Shown here in pieces: positions 6,150 through 13,214 of a stretch of DNA of 18,815 bases; position 1 is the first letter of the stretch; every line of letters begins with the position of its first letter. The notes under the pieces were generated by a model. It saw nothing but the letters and a program-made list of their open reading frames with translations. It made no database searches and had not been told where the DNA came from. Source of the stretch: Pyrobaculum sp. Its GTDB lineage: Archaea > Thermoproteota > Thermoprotei > Thermoproteales > Thermoproteaceae. The position numbers and the translations under genes were made by a program. Where the stretch lies: NCBI GenBank assembly GCA_020833205.1, contig JAJHQT010000007.1, forward strand, positions 1 to 18,815, read 5' to 3'.

Positions 6150-8003
6150 GTGATATTACTCGAAATAGACGTAGAAAAACAGAGCAAATCCGTAAAACAG
6201 CTTGACGCCTCAGGTCCCCTAGAGGCCGGTCTAATCGTCCACAAAGAACGAGAAACCTGGCGTCTAGATCCTCTTTCGCCAGACGTGCCCGTCGTCTTCG
6301 GCTACAGCCCCTTTGTGGGCGGAAGACTATACGGAGTCCACCGCCTCCTCTTCATTTTCAAGAGTCCACAGACAAAGACGCTTCACGTCTCTGCCCTGGG
6401 AGGCGCCGCGTACAAGGCCATGGGCATGGGGGCGCAGGCGGTGGCCGTGGTGGGTAAAGCGCCTAGGCCCACCGCCCTCTTCATATCCCGGGGCGAGGTG
6501 AGATTCGCGGAGGTGCGGCCAGGCGACGCCTACGAGGTGATAAAAAGCCTCTACAGAGAACATAGAGACTTCTTCGTGGAAAACGACGCGCGGGCTCTTG
6601 TGGTGGGCCCGGCTGCCTACACCACATACAACGGCGCGGTGGTCTCCGTCGACGTCGATGCGCGGAGCGGCGAGTTTAAGCTCGGCGCCGAGGACTTCGC
6701 GGCGAGGGGTGGCCCCGGCACGGCGCTTGCGCAAGGCCACAACGTGGCGGCGATAGTGGTGGGAGGCCCCAAGAGGCCGCTGTACGAAAAGGTAGTCGAC
6801 GTAGAGGCCATAAACAGCCTCTTCAAGGCTAAAACTGGCAAAGCGTATATCGATGTGCTGAACGAGAAGACTGTAAAATACCGCTTCGACCCCAAGATGG
6901 GCACAGGAGGTACCTTCGGCGTCAACTATCCCCACTACCGCGACCTGCTTCCGCTCTTCGGTTACCAATCGATATACATGCCCAAGGAGGAAAGGATTAA
7001 ACACGCAGACCTAATCCAAGAGCTGTTCTGGAAGCCGTTCCAGAAGGAGGTATTTGAAAAATCCAAGAGCTGGTACAACTGCGGCGAGCCCTGCCCCGTC
7101 GTGTGCAAAAAGGTGTGGCGGGGAAAGAAGGTAGACTACGAGTCCTTCCACGCCGTGGGGCCCTTCATAGGCAACTACCTCTTCGAGGAAGCGGTGCCCC
7201 TAATCGACTTAATCGACAGGCTAGGCCTAGACGCAATAGAGATGGGGCATCTAGTGGCTTGGCTCTTCGACGCTGTGTACACGGGCCTCCTCAAACCCGA
7301 GGAGGTGGGCATAGACGACACGCCCGCCTTCGACCCCTCTAAGTTTAACCCCGTAGACGACTCCAAGAAAAACGCAAAACTTGCCGCCAGGCTGATAGAG
7401 AACTTCGTAAACAACGCCACAGAGGTGCTTACGCTCATCGCCAAAAACGGCATAAGAAAAGCCGCCCGCGAGCTCGAGAAAAAGTTCCAAGACAGAGTGA
7501 GAGCCGTAGGCCACCGCTTTAGAGACCTGGCTGTCTACGCCGCCTTCGGCGCCGAGGGCTACATGACCCCCAACTTCTACTGGGCGCCCGGCTTAATAGC
7601 CCCCATGTACATACAAGGGAGGTACTGGACCAACTACAACCCCACTTTCATGCCGCCGGAAGAATTCGCCAAGTCTGCATACGAACGCGCCGTGGCCGAA
7701 GCCTACATAGACAACGCAGGCATATGCAGATTCCACCGCGGCTGGGCGGAGCCCGTCCTTGCAGACCTCTACGGATTAATCGGCGTAAAACCCCCCACCC
7801 CCAGCCTTTACAGAGACATCGCCTACTATGCTAAACTCGCCAGCGCCGAGCCCATGCCCTGGGAAAGCAAACGGGCCAGGGACCTCGTATCTACGCTAGC
7901 CGCCGAGCTGGGGGCCAAAGAGTGGAAGTTCGAAGACTACGACGACTACTACGAATGGTGGATAAGATACAAGGCACACCTAGACAAACTAGTGTTCGGC
8001 TGA
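6150..8003 (+). CDS. gor: Glyceraldehyde-3-phosphate:ferredoxin oxidoreductase (GAPOR)
   Basis: A tungstopterin enzyme of the aldehyde:ferredoxin oxidoreductase family that oxidises glyceraldehyde 3-phosphate directly to 3-phosphoglycerate while reducing ferredoxin, replacing GAPDH plus phosphoglycerate kinase in the modified glycolysis of hyperthermophilic archaea. The GAPOR-type cysteine signature TCGEPCPVVCKK of the Pyrococcus enzyme is matched here by NCGEPCPVVCKK (C311, C315, C319, spacing C-x3-C-x3-C, unlike the C-x2-C-x3-C of AOR). The fourth cluster cysteine is C526 in ICRFHRGW. Other family landmarks are PFVGGRLYGVHRLLFIFKSP, LGGAAYK, AARGGPGTALA, YRFDPKMGTGGTFGVNYP and IQGRYWTNY. 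The length, 617 residues, is close to the family. GTG 6150 is supported by the TATA spacing and by family-like sequence starting at once. Cytoplasmic. Single gene, divergent from the CBS-domain gene. Confidence 0.94.
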   Translation: MILLEIDVEKQSKSVKQLDASGPLEAGLIVHKERETWRLDPLSPDVPVVFGYSPFVGGRLYGVHRLLFIFKSPQTKTLHVSALGGAAYKAMGMGAQAVAVVGKAPRPTALFISRGEVRFAEVRPGDAYEVIKSLYREHRDFFVENDARALVVGPAAYTTYNGAVVSVDVDARSGEFKLGAEDFAARGGPGTALAQGHNVAAIVVGGPKRPLYEKVVDVEAINSLFKAKTGKAYIDVLNEKTVKYRFDPKMGTGGTFGVNYPHYRDLLPLFGYQSIYMPKEERIKHADLIQELFWKPFQKEVFEKSKSWYNCGEPCPVVCKKVWRGKKVDYESFHAVGPFIGNYLFEEAVPLIDLIDRLGLDAIEMGHLVAWLFDAVYTGLLKPEEVGIDDTPAFDPSKFNPVDDSKKNAKLAARLIENFVNNATEVLTLIAKNGIRKAARELEKKFQDRVRAVGHRFRDLAVYAAFGAEGYMTPNFYWAPGLIAPMYIQGRYWTNYNPTFMPPEEFAKSAYERAVAEAYIDNAGICRFHRGWAEPVLADLYGLIGVKPPTPSLYRDIAYYAKLASAEPMPWESKRARDLVSTLAAELGAKEWKFEDYDDYYEWWIRYKAHLDKLVFG

Positions 8004-8236
8004 CTCCACATTAGCCCCGAGATGCGGCCAGCGCCTCGGGCCGCCTGAAAGGCCTCTGCAAGGCCCGCATGGCGTGGGCTATGGGCGTAAACTCTCACAA
8101 GCGGCGGCAAGCACGAGGCGCCGTATGTCCCCTCAGCTTTATCAGTAGACAAAGTTCCGCCTTTGCGCAAGTCTCTTTATCGCCGGAAGAACCTATGCGG
8201 CCGGTCTCCCGCGTAGTCTATGTGTCGGCTGGGACG

Positions 8237-8605
8237 TCAATTGGCTCTGTGGCGGCCGTGTCTAGGCTCGTGTACGAGCTCCGGGGGGAACTCCCGAAGC
8301 TCGCCGCGTCTCCACTTCTCCAACGCCTCACGCGCCGTGGCGCCCTCGGCAAGGAATATCTTAATGCCCCTGGCCCTAAAGGCATAGTATGCCGGTCTCC
8401 CGATCTCCCGTGTGATGATGACGTCTGGCTTGAGCTGGAGGATTTCCTCCCACCTATGTCCACGTCCCTGGATCACCTCCTCGTTTCTATACACCTCGAG
8501 CTCCCCGCCGTCGGTCGCAACAAGGAAAAACGGCGCCTCGCCGAATTCGTCGGAAATAGGCGAATCCAACCCCCTGGCCTCGTCCACTGGGATTAAGACG
8601 CGCAT
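8237..8605 (-). CDS. NifX/NifB-like iron-molybdenum-cofactor-type protein
   Basis: A 122-residue protein of the dinitrogenase iron-molybdenum cofactor biosynthesis domain family (NifX/NifY/C-terminal NifB/VnfX fold). Visible features are the N-terminal MRVLIPVDEARGLDSPISDEFGEAPFFLV, the central GHRWEEILQLKPDVIITREIG and the helical end AYYAFRARGIKIF with GATAREAL. Nothing in the window indicates nitrogen fixation; in archaea such stand-alone proteins are common and their role, perhaps in metal-cluster or cofactor handling, is unsettled. ATG 8605 is 23.5 bp from the centre of a TATA box (TTAAAAAG, minus strand, 8625-8632), which starts directly behind the stop codon of the hydroxyacid dehydrogenase gene. 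The tail is rich in His and Arg. Confidence 0.88.
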   Translation of the reverse strand: MRVLIPVDEARGLDSPISDEFGEAPFFLVATDGGELEVYRNEEVIQGRGHRWEEILQLKPDVIITREIGRPAYYAFRARGIKIFLAEGATAREALEKWRRGELREFPPELVHEPRHGRHRAN

Positions 8606-8624
8606 ATGTAGCTCTCGACTCCTC

Positions 8625-8632
8625 TTTTTAAG
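8625..8632 (-). promoter_or_regulatory. TATA box of the NifX-like gene
   Basis: Minus-strand TTAAAAAG is centred 23.5 bp upstream of ATG 8605 and directly abuts the upstream gene's stop codon (8633-8635). Confidence 0.65.
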
Positions 8633-9604
8633 CTATACCGCGTAGAGCGGCCTCCCCGTCTTGAAAAACGCCACCACGTTCTCTGCGGCGAGCTCCGCCA
8701 TGCGCTCCCGTGTCTCCACAGCCGCCGAGCCTATGTGCGGAGTCAACACCACGTTGTCCAGCCTGGCAAGCCTGTGGCCAGGCGGCAAAGGCTCTACGTC
8801 GAAGACGTCGAGGGCGGCGCCGGCGAGCCGCCCATCCTCAAGCGCCTCCAAGAGGGCCTCGGTGTCCACAAGCCTCCCACGACCCACGTTGATGAAGAAG
8901 GCCCCCCTCTTTACCTTGCCGAACTTCTCACGGTCGAAAAACCTCTCGGTCTCGGGCGTCAGGGCGAGAGCTACCACGACGAAGTCGCTGGTCGCTAAAA
9001 GCTCGTCGAGGTCTACGTACTTTATGCCCAGGGCAAACTCCACCTCGGGCTTCCTCCTCCTGCTCCAATACACCACCTCCATCCCAAAGGCCAAAAGCCG
9101 ACGGGCTACCGCAACGCCGATGTTCCCCAACCCCACGATGCCCGCCCTCTTCCCCTTTAAATCCACGCCCATGAGACTGCCCCACACAGGCGCCGCCTTC
9201 CCCTCTCTGATCAGCCTATCCCCCAACGCGATCTTCCTCGCCACGGCGATTAGGAGACCCACCGCCAGATCCGCCACGGCATCCGCCAACACGTACGGCG
9301 TATGCGCCACGGCGACGCCCCTCCTCTTGGCGTACTCCACGTCGATGTGATCCACGCCGACGGATACGGTAGAGACAATCTTAAGCCGCTCCGCCGCGTC
9401 TAAAACTTCTCTATCCACAAGATCGCCTATGTAGATCACCAGAGCGTCGCACCGCCGCGCCGCGTCTCTCAACACCTCCTTGGGCACGCCTCTAGTCGAC
9501 CATGGCGACTCGCCATAAGGATGCACCTCAACCCTCCCCACCTCCTCCAGCTTTTTATACATAGAAGAGGGGAACCTATCTCTCGTTACGAATATGCACC
9601 TCAT
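8633..9604 (-). CDS. D-2-hydroxyacid dehydrogenase (glyoxylate/hydroxypyruvate reductase type)
   Basis: An NAD(P)-dependent dehydrogenase of the D-isomer-specific 2-hydroxyacid family. Counting from ATG 9604 (323 residues) it shows the Rossmann dinucleotide loop GIVGLGNIG (155-163), the NVGRG segment with catalytic Arg242, Glu271 in DVFDVEPLP, and His290 in LTPHIGSA; the substrate loop VSVGVDHID sits at about 80-88. The best family matches I recall are archaeal glyoxylate/hydroxypyruvate reductases (GyaR-like), but phosphoglycerate or other hydroxyacid substrates cannot be excluded. The frame extends to GTG 9613. ATG 9604 is preferred because MRCIFVTRD aligns with family N-termini, and an imperfect AT box (CTTTTTTC, about 9627-9634) is some 26 bp upstream. 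Divergent from porG. Confidence 0.9.
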   Translation of the reverse strand: MRCIFVTRDRFPSSMYKKLEEVGRVEVHPYGESPWSTRGVPKEVLRDAARRCDALVIYIGDLVDREVLDAAERLKIVSTVSVGVDHIDVEYAKRRGVAVAHTPYVLADAVADLAVGLLIAVARKIALGDRLIREGKAAPVWGSLMGVDLKGKRAGIVGLGNIGVAVARRLLAFGMEVVYWSRRRKPEVEFALGIKYVDLDELLATSDFVVVALALTPETERFFDREKFGKVKRGAFFINVGRGRLVDTEALLEALEDGRLAGAALDVFDVEPLPPGHRLARLDNVVLTPHIGSAAVETRERMAELAAENVVAFFKTGRPLYAV

Positions 9605-9634
9605 AGAAGACACGTATTAAGTGCTAGAAAAAAG

Positions 9635-9651
9635 TTTCGGCAGATGCGAAA
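9635..9651. promoter_or_regulatory. Inverted repeat TTTCG-N7-CGAAA in the dehydrogenase/porG divergent gap
   Basis: Five-bp arms TTTCG (9635-9639) and CGAAA (9647-9651) flank seven bases, ending 9 bp before the porG TATA box. It could be an operator, but such short arms can arise by chance. Confidence 0.25.
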
Positions 9652-9660
9652 TAGATAAGG

Positions 9661-9668
9661 TTAAATAA
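9661..9668 (+). promoter_or_regulatory. TATA box of the porGDAB operon
   Basis: TTAAATAA is centred about 22.5 bp upstream of ATG 9687. Possible starts are GTG 9681, ATG 9687 and ATG 9696; the spacing selects ATG 9687. Confidence 0.65.
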
Positions 9669-9686
9669 TGGTAGATATATGTGGAC

Positions 9687-10214
9687 ATGGGAATTATGGA
9701 GTTCCGTTTCCACGGGAGGGGCGGACAAGGCATGGTGACCGCAGCCCAGGTGCTGGCCACCGCCGCCATACTGGAGGGAAAATACGCCCAAGCGTTCCCC
9801 GAGTTTGGACCTGAGCGGAGAGGGGCCCCCGTAAAGAGCTACTTACGTGTGTCAGACAAGCCCATATACATCAGGGAGCCAGTCCTCCACCCAGACGTCG
9901 TCGTGGTGGCTGACCAGTCCCTCTTCCAAGCCGAAAACCCGCTGGAAGGCGCGAAGCCCACCACGATACTCGTGGTAAACGGCGTCTACAAAGCCCCCCA
10001 AAAGACTTATTACGTAGATGCAACTTCGTTGGCGATGAAAATTTTAGGGCGGCCAGTAGTCAACACCGCGCTGATAGGCGCCGTGGTGAAGGCCACAGGC
10101 GTTGTGACCCTCCACTCGGTGGCTGAGGCGTTGAAAAAGTACTTCACAGGCAGGCTCTACGACCTAAACATGAAGCTTGTAGAATTGGCATATCAAGAGA
10201 CTAAGGAGCTATGA
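9687..10214 (+). CDS. porG: 2-oxoacid (pyruvate):ferredoxin oxidoreductase, gamma subunit
   Basis: The gamma subunit of the heterotetrameric enzyme that oxidatively decarboxylates pyruvate (or another 2-oxoacid) with CoA and ferredoxin. The product begins MGIMEFRFHGRGGQGMVTAA, with the family's GRGGQG signature near the N-terminus, followed by FPEFGPERRGAPVKSYLRVSD. The end is helical (LKKYFTGRLYDLNMKLVELA). It is 175 residues, standard for the subunit. First gene of a four-gene operon in the order gamma-delta-alpha-beta; its TGA overlaps the delta ATG as ATGA (10211-10214). Confidence 0.94.
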   Translation: MGIMEFRFHGRGGQGMVTAAQVLATAAILEGKYAQAFPEFGPERRGAPVKSYLRVSDKPIYIREPVLHPDVVVVADQSLFQAENPLEGAKPTTILVVNGVYKAPQKTYYVDATSLAMKILGRPVVNTALIGAVVKATGVVTLHSVAEALKKYFTGRLYDLNMKLVELAYQETKEL

Positions 10215-10525
10215 GCAACCTCCCCAGAGCCTCCGAGCTCCCCATAGGCGCCGTAATTCCGGAGCCCGGCTCCACCAGGAGAAACAAAACGGCAGGCTGG
10301 AGGACTCTCAAGCCGGTAATACACGACGACAGATGTGTCAGGTGCCAGCTCTGCTGGCTCTACTGTCCGGAGGGCACCATAGTGGAGATAAAAGGCGTCT
10401 TTAAGGTAAACGGAAGGACCTACGACACGAAGTATGAAATCAACTACGACCACTGTAAGGGCTGTGGCATATGTGCGAACGAATGCCCCACCAAGGCTAT
10501 AGAGATGGTGCCGGAGGCTCCATGA
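10211..10525 (+). CDS. porD: 2-oxoacid (pyruvate):ferredoxin oxidoreductase, delta (ferredoxin-like) subunit
   Basis: A two-cluster ferredoxin-like subunit that passes electrons from the thiamine-bearing core to soluble ferredoxin. Two full [4Fe-4S] motifs are visible: C42-x2-C45-x2-C48-x3-C52-P (CVRCQLCWLYCP) and C82-x2-C85-x2-C88-x3-C92-P (CKGCGICANECP). The 104 residues include an N-terminal extension of about 40 residues, as in archaeal PorD. The ATG overlaps the porG stop, and its own TGA overlaps the porA ATG (10522-10525), indicating translational coupling. Confidence 0.95.
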   Translation: MSNLPRASELPIGAVIPEPGSTRRNKTAGWRTLKPVIHDDRCVRCQLCWLYCPEGTIVEIKGVFKVNGRTYDTKYEINYDHCKGCGICANECPTKAIEMVPEAP

Positions 10526-11697
10526 TGCAGAAGACTAAACTGGTAGAAGCCCTCACGGGGAACTACGCCGCCGCGTACGCCGTGAAGGCGTCCGACGTCG
10601 ACGTTATCGCGGTGTATCCCATAACGCCTCAGACGACAATCGTTGAGAAGCTCTCTGAGTTTGTGGCAAACGGCGAGCTCAACGCAGAGCTTATACACGT
10701 GGAGTCTGAACACAGCGCCCTCTCCGCAGTGGTGGGGGCCTCGGCGGCGGGGGCCAGAGTCTTCACTGCGACCTCCAGCCAGGGCCTAGAGCTGGCGCAT
10801 GAGAACTTGCACATAGCAAGTGGCATAAGACTGCCTATAGTCATGGCTGTGCCCGCCAGGGCCTTGTCTGCGCCCATCAGCATACATAACGACTACGGCG
10901 ACGTCATGAACGCCAGAGACACAGGCTGGATAATCTACATTGTAGCGTCTGCGCAGGAGGTGTACGACACCATAATCCAGGCCTACCGCGTCGCCGAGAC
11001 GGCGAACCTGCCGGCCATGGTCGCCTACGACGGCTTCCTCGTGAGCCACACCGTAGAGCCCGTGGAGCTCAACGACGAGGAGGAGGTAAGGAAGTTCCTG
11101 CCCAGGCCGCAGAGGCCGTACACCCTCAACCCCAAGCGCCCAGTCACCATGGGCCCCCTAGCCTCCCCCGACTGGTACTACGAGTTCAAGTATCAACAGG
11201 CAACCGCCTTAAGAGAAGCCTATAAGCTGGTTAAGGACGTGGACGCGCTCTACGGCGAGAAGTTCGGCCGAAGCTACGGAGTAGTTGAGACGTACCGCAT
11301 GGAAGACGCGGATTACGCCGTAGTGACCTACGGCGGAGCGGCCTACGGCAATGCAAAAGCTGCGGCGGATATGGCGAGGGAAAGAGGCATAGCCGCGGGT
11401 GTGGTCAGGGTGAGGCTGTACCGGCCCTTCCCCACCATGGATCTGCTGAAAGCCCTGGAGGGAGTCAAGGCCTTCGCCGTGTTAGACAGAGCTATAATGT
11501 TCGGTAGCCCCGCCGAAGGGCCTCTCTACAAGGACGTAGCCACCGCCATGTTCATGCATGGTGTAGATAAGCCGGCGGTAAGTGTAATCCACGGCATAGG
11601 ACAACGCACTATGTACGTCGAGGATATGTACAAAATATATACCATGTTGAAGGAGCGGCCCAATAAAGAAGTAGTCTTCATGGGAGTGCGCCCATGA
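10522..11697 (+). CDS. porA: 2-oxoacid (pyruvate):ferredoxin oxidoreductase, alpha subunit
   Basis: Alpha subunit of the same complex, carrying the pyrimidine-binding and domain III parts. Family landmarks are GNYAAAYAVKASDVDVIAVY, YPITPQTTIVEKL, HVESEHSALSAVVGASAAGA, TATSSQGLELAHENLHIA, and a C-terminal VRVRLYRPFP with AVLDRA, matching the POR rather than the 2-oxoglutarate subtype. The 391-residue length is typical. ATG 10522 (or the next codon, ATG 10525) fits the ATGA overlap with porD; the open frame to 10471 lies inside porD and is not used. Its own TGA overlaps the porB ATG at 11694-11697. Confidence 0.94.
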   Translation: MMQKTKLVEALTGNYAAAYAVKASDVDVIAVYPITPQTTIVEKLSEFVANGELNAELIHVESEHSALSAVVGASAAGARVFTATSSQGLELAHENLHIASGIRLPIVMAVPARALSAPISIHNDYGDVMNARDTGWIIYIVASAQEVYDTIIQAYRVAETANLPAMVAYDGFLVSHTVEPVELNDEEEVRKFLPRPQRPYTLNPKRPVTMGPLASPDWYYEFKYQQATALREAYKLVKDVDALYGEKFGRSYGVVETYRMEDADYAVVTYGGAAYGNAKAAADMARERGIAAGVVRVRLYRPFPTMDLLKALEGVKAFAVLDRAIMFGSPAEGPLYKDVATAMFMHGVDKPAVSVIHGIGQRTMYVEDMYKIYTMLKERPNKEVVFMGVRP

Positions 11698-12638
11698 AGG
11701 TGTACTACAAAACCCTAAAGGACCTGCCGCGGGAGGAGCTCTTTGCCCCCGGCCACAGGATGTGCGCCGGTTGCGGCGCCGCCATAGCCATGAGGTGGAT
11801 AACGAAAACTATAGGGCCAAACGCCGTCATAGCCAACGCCACCGGTTGCGTGGAGGTGACCACCACCCCGTATCCAGAAACCGCCTGGATGCACCCCTAC
11901 ATACACGTCGCCTTCGAGAACTCGGCCGCGGTGGCGTCCGGAGTGGAGGCCGCCATAAAGGCCCTCAAAAGAAAAGGCATGTGGGACGCCGGCGACACCA
12001 AGGTGGTCGTCATCGCGGGCGACGGCGGCACCTACGACATTGGGCTACAGTCGCTAAGCGGCATGCTCGAGAGGCGGCACGGCGTCCTCTACATACTCTA
12101 CGACAATGAGGCCTACATGAACACGGGCATCCAGAGAAGCGGCTCCACGCCGAAGTACGCATGGACCACAACCACGCCGGTGGGCACTGCCGTGAAGGGC
12201 AAGATCCAGTGGAAGAAAGACATCATGGGCATCGTGACGGCCCACAGGGTGCCATACGCCGCCACAGCCAGCGTGGCGTACATACTAGACATGGTCAACA
12301 AGATAAAGACGGCGCTTGAATACACAGAGGAGGGCCCCACCTTCCTACACATATACGCGCCCTGCGTGCCAGGCTGGCGCTACCCCGAGAACAAGACCGT
12401 CGAGATCGCGAGGCTTGCGGTGGAGACAGGCTACTTCCCGCTGTATGAATGGGACCACGGCAAGCTGAAGCTGAACCCGCCCAGCAACAACCACCTAGAC
12501 AAATCGAAGAGGAGGCCGCTAAAGGAGTATTTAAAGCTACAGGGAAGATTTGCCCACTTGACGGAGCAAGAAATTGCAGAGATTGAGAAGGAGCTAGACG
12601 CGTACTGGGAATACCTCAGCAGGTTGGCCCAGTTGTAA
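11694..12638 (+). CDS. porB: 2-oxoacid (pyruvate):ferredoxin oxidoreductase, beta subunit
   Basis: Thiamine-diphosphate-binding subunit, also carrying the proximal [4Fe-4S] cluster. C24-A-G-C27 is followed by C52 (ATGCVEVTTTP) and a late cysteine in APCVPGWRYP, giving the PorB cluster pattern. The ThDP/Mg motif runs from GDGGTYDIGLQSLSGM to YDNEAYMNTGIQRSG. The sequence IQRSGSTPKYAWTTTTPVG is characteristic of pyruvate-type beta subunits, which supports pyruvate as the main substrate, though paralogues with broader 2-oxoacid specificity exist. It is the last gene of the operon and has 314 residues. ThDP supply connects it functionally to thiL in this window. Confidence 0.95.
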   Translation: MKVYYKTLKDLPREELFAPGHRMCAGCGAAIAMRWITKTIGPNAVIANATGCVEVTTTPYPETAWMHPYIHVAFENSAAVASGVEAAIKALKRKGMWDAGDTKVVVIAGDGGTYDIGLQSLSGMLERRHGVLYILYDNEAYMNTGIQRSGSTPKYAWTTTTPVGTAVKGKIQWKKDIMGIVTAHRVPYAATASVAYILDMVNKIKTALEYTEEGPTFLHIYAPCVPGWRYPENKTVEIARLAVETGYFPLYEWDHGKLKLNPPSNNHLDKSKRRPLKEYLKLQGRFAHLTEQEIAEIEKELDAYWEYLSRLAQL

Positions 12639-12820
12639 TACCTATAAAGCATCTAACTGCGACCCGCGGCGCCCGGAGGCGGGGCGACCGTCTCGACCCT
12701 CTCGGCCGTCTCCTGCCAAATCTCTCGCAGATCTCGGCGGCAAGTACTCGGCAAACGGCTACTAAGTGTACGCTTAAGACGCCAATTTTTATGCGAAAAT
12801 ACAAAGGGGAGGGCGGTTAA

Positions 12821-13003
12821 AGCAGTCTCACGTATTCTCTCGCCGCCTTGTTAGAGACACTGACGGGCGTAAAGCCGAGGATACGCCGCAAGAAGAACGG
12901 CCATATAATGATAGAGTGCTATAGAGAACATTTAAACGGCTTCGCCCGCTTCGCCGAGCTCGCAGAGGCCATAGTGAGGTGGCTGGAGGAGACGGGGCGC
13001 TGA
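12821..13003 (+). pseudogene. PaRep2b C-terminal remnant
   Basis: Sixty codons after an in-frame TAA (12818-12820) and ending at TGA 13001-13003 encode a tail homologous to the end of the PaRep2b protein at 276-2321. LTGVKPRIRRKKNG, IMIECYREHLNGF, AELAEAIVRWLEET correspond to LTGKEPKVYRMKGD, IMIDCYEGHLEGF, VELADDIEEWLEKT. I count 23 identical residues of 46 aligned by eye without gaps. There is no start codon of consequence and no upstream domain, so it is a truncated relic rather than a functional gene. Its 3' end retains the natural family stop position, which suggests that the upstream part was deleted. Confidence 0.75.
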
Positions 13004-13120
13004 GCCCCGCCCCGGCGGGCCTCATGGGAGTGAGGAAACAGGGCTGAGTACACGCGACGCCGGTTCCTCCGCGCCGCGCGGTTAGGAGAGCTGTAAACAC
13101 GGCGAAGAGGGCGCGGGGGG

Positions 13121-13132
13121 TTATTTATAAAT
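13121..13132 (+). promoter_or_regulatory. Distal AT-rich promoter element of the surface-protein gene
   Basis: TTATTTATAAAT after a G-run is the strongest AT box in the gap but lies about 88 bp upstream of ATG 13215. It could drive a second transcript with a leader of some 60 nt. Confidence 0.4.
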
Positions 13133-13188
13133 CAGCTGTGTATTACCAAAATATCTCTCTAGTTTGAATCTGTTGTTGCGTATTGTCA

Positions 13189-13196
13189 TTAAAAAG
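13189..13196 (+). promoter_or_regulatory. Proximal TATA box of the surface-protein gene
   Basis: TTAAAAAG is centred about 22.5 bp upstream of ATG 13215, matching the leaderless spacing seen elsewhere in the window. It argues against the longer TTG 13164 start. Confidence 0.6.
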
Positions 13197-13214
13197 GGGG
13201 CGCGTCTACCCTAC

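Larger units (their letters stand above)
12639..13214. other. Gene-poor gap with a PaRep2b remnant and tandem AT-rich promoter elements
   Basis: This 576-base gap contains no intact gene I can support. It holds a PaRep2b C-terminal remnant (12821-13003), and upstream of it a minus-strand frame ending around 12659 with a coding-like tail (LREIWQETAERVETVAPPPG) but no convincing start. Two AT boxes (13121-13132 and 13189-13196) precede the surface-protein gene. I looked for tRNA-like TpsiC arms and C/D-box patterns and saw none. Confidence 0.6.

Noticed and set aside
6327..7004. A 225-codon minus-strand frame inside GAPOR
   Set aside because: It is fully antisense to a well-recognised enzyme, has His/Val-rich low-information composition, and has no promoter.
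7949..8170. A 73-codon minus-strand frame spanning the GAPOR end and the gap 8004-8236, with a somewhat protein-like middle
   Set aside because: Its last part is antisense to GAPOR, its start is TTG, and no TATA box has the right spacing to any in-frame start. I recognise no family. The 233-base gap otherwise shows no feature I can support.
12990..13020. A GC-rich hairpin around the stop of the PaRep2b remnant (GGGGC/GCCCC)
   Set aside because: It is not followed by a T-tract, and archaeal termination does not generally need such a stem. It is probably incidental to GC-rich sequence.
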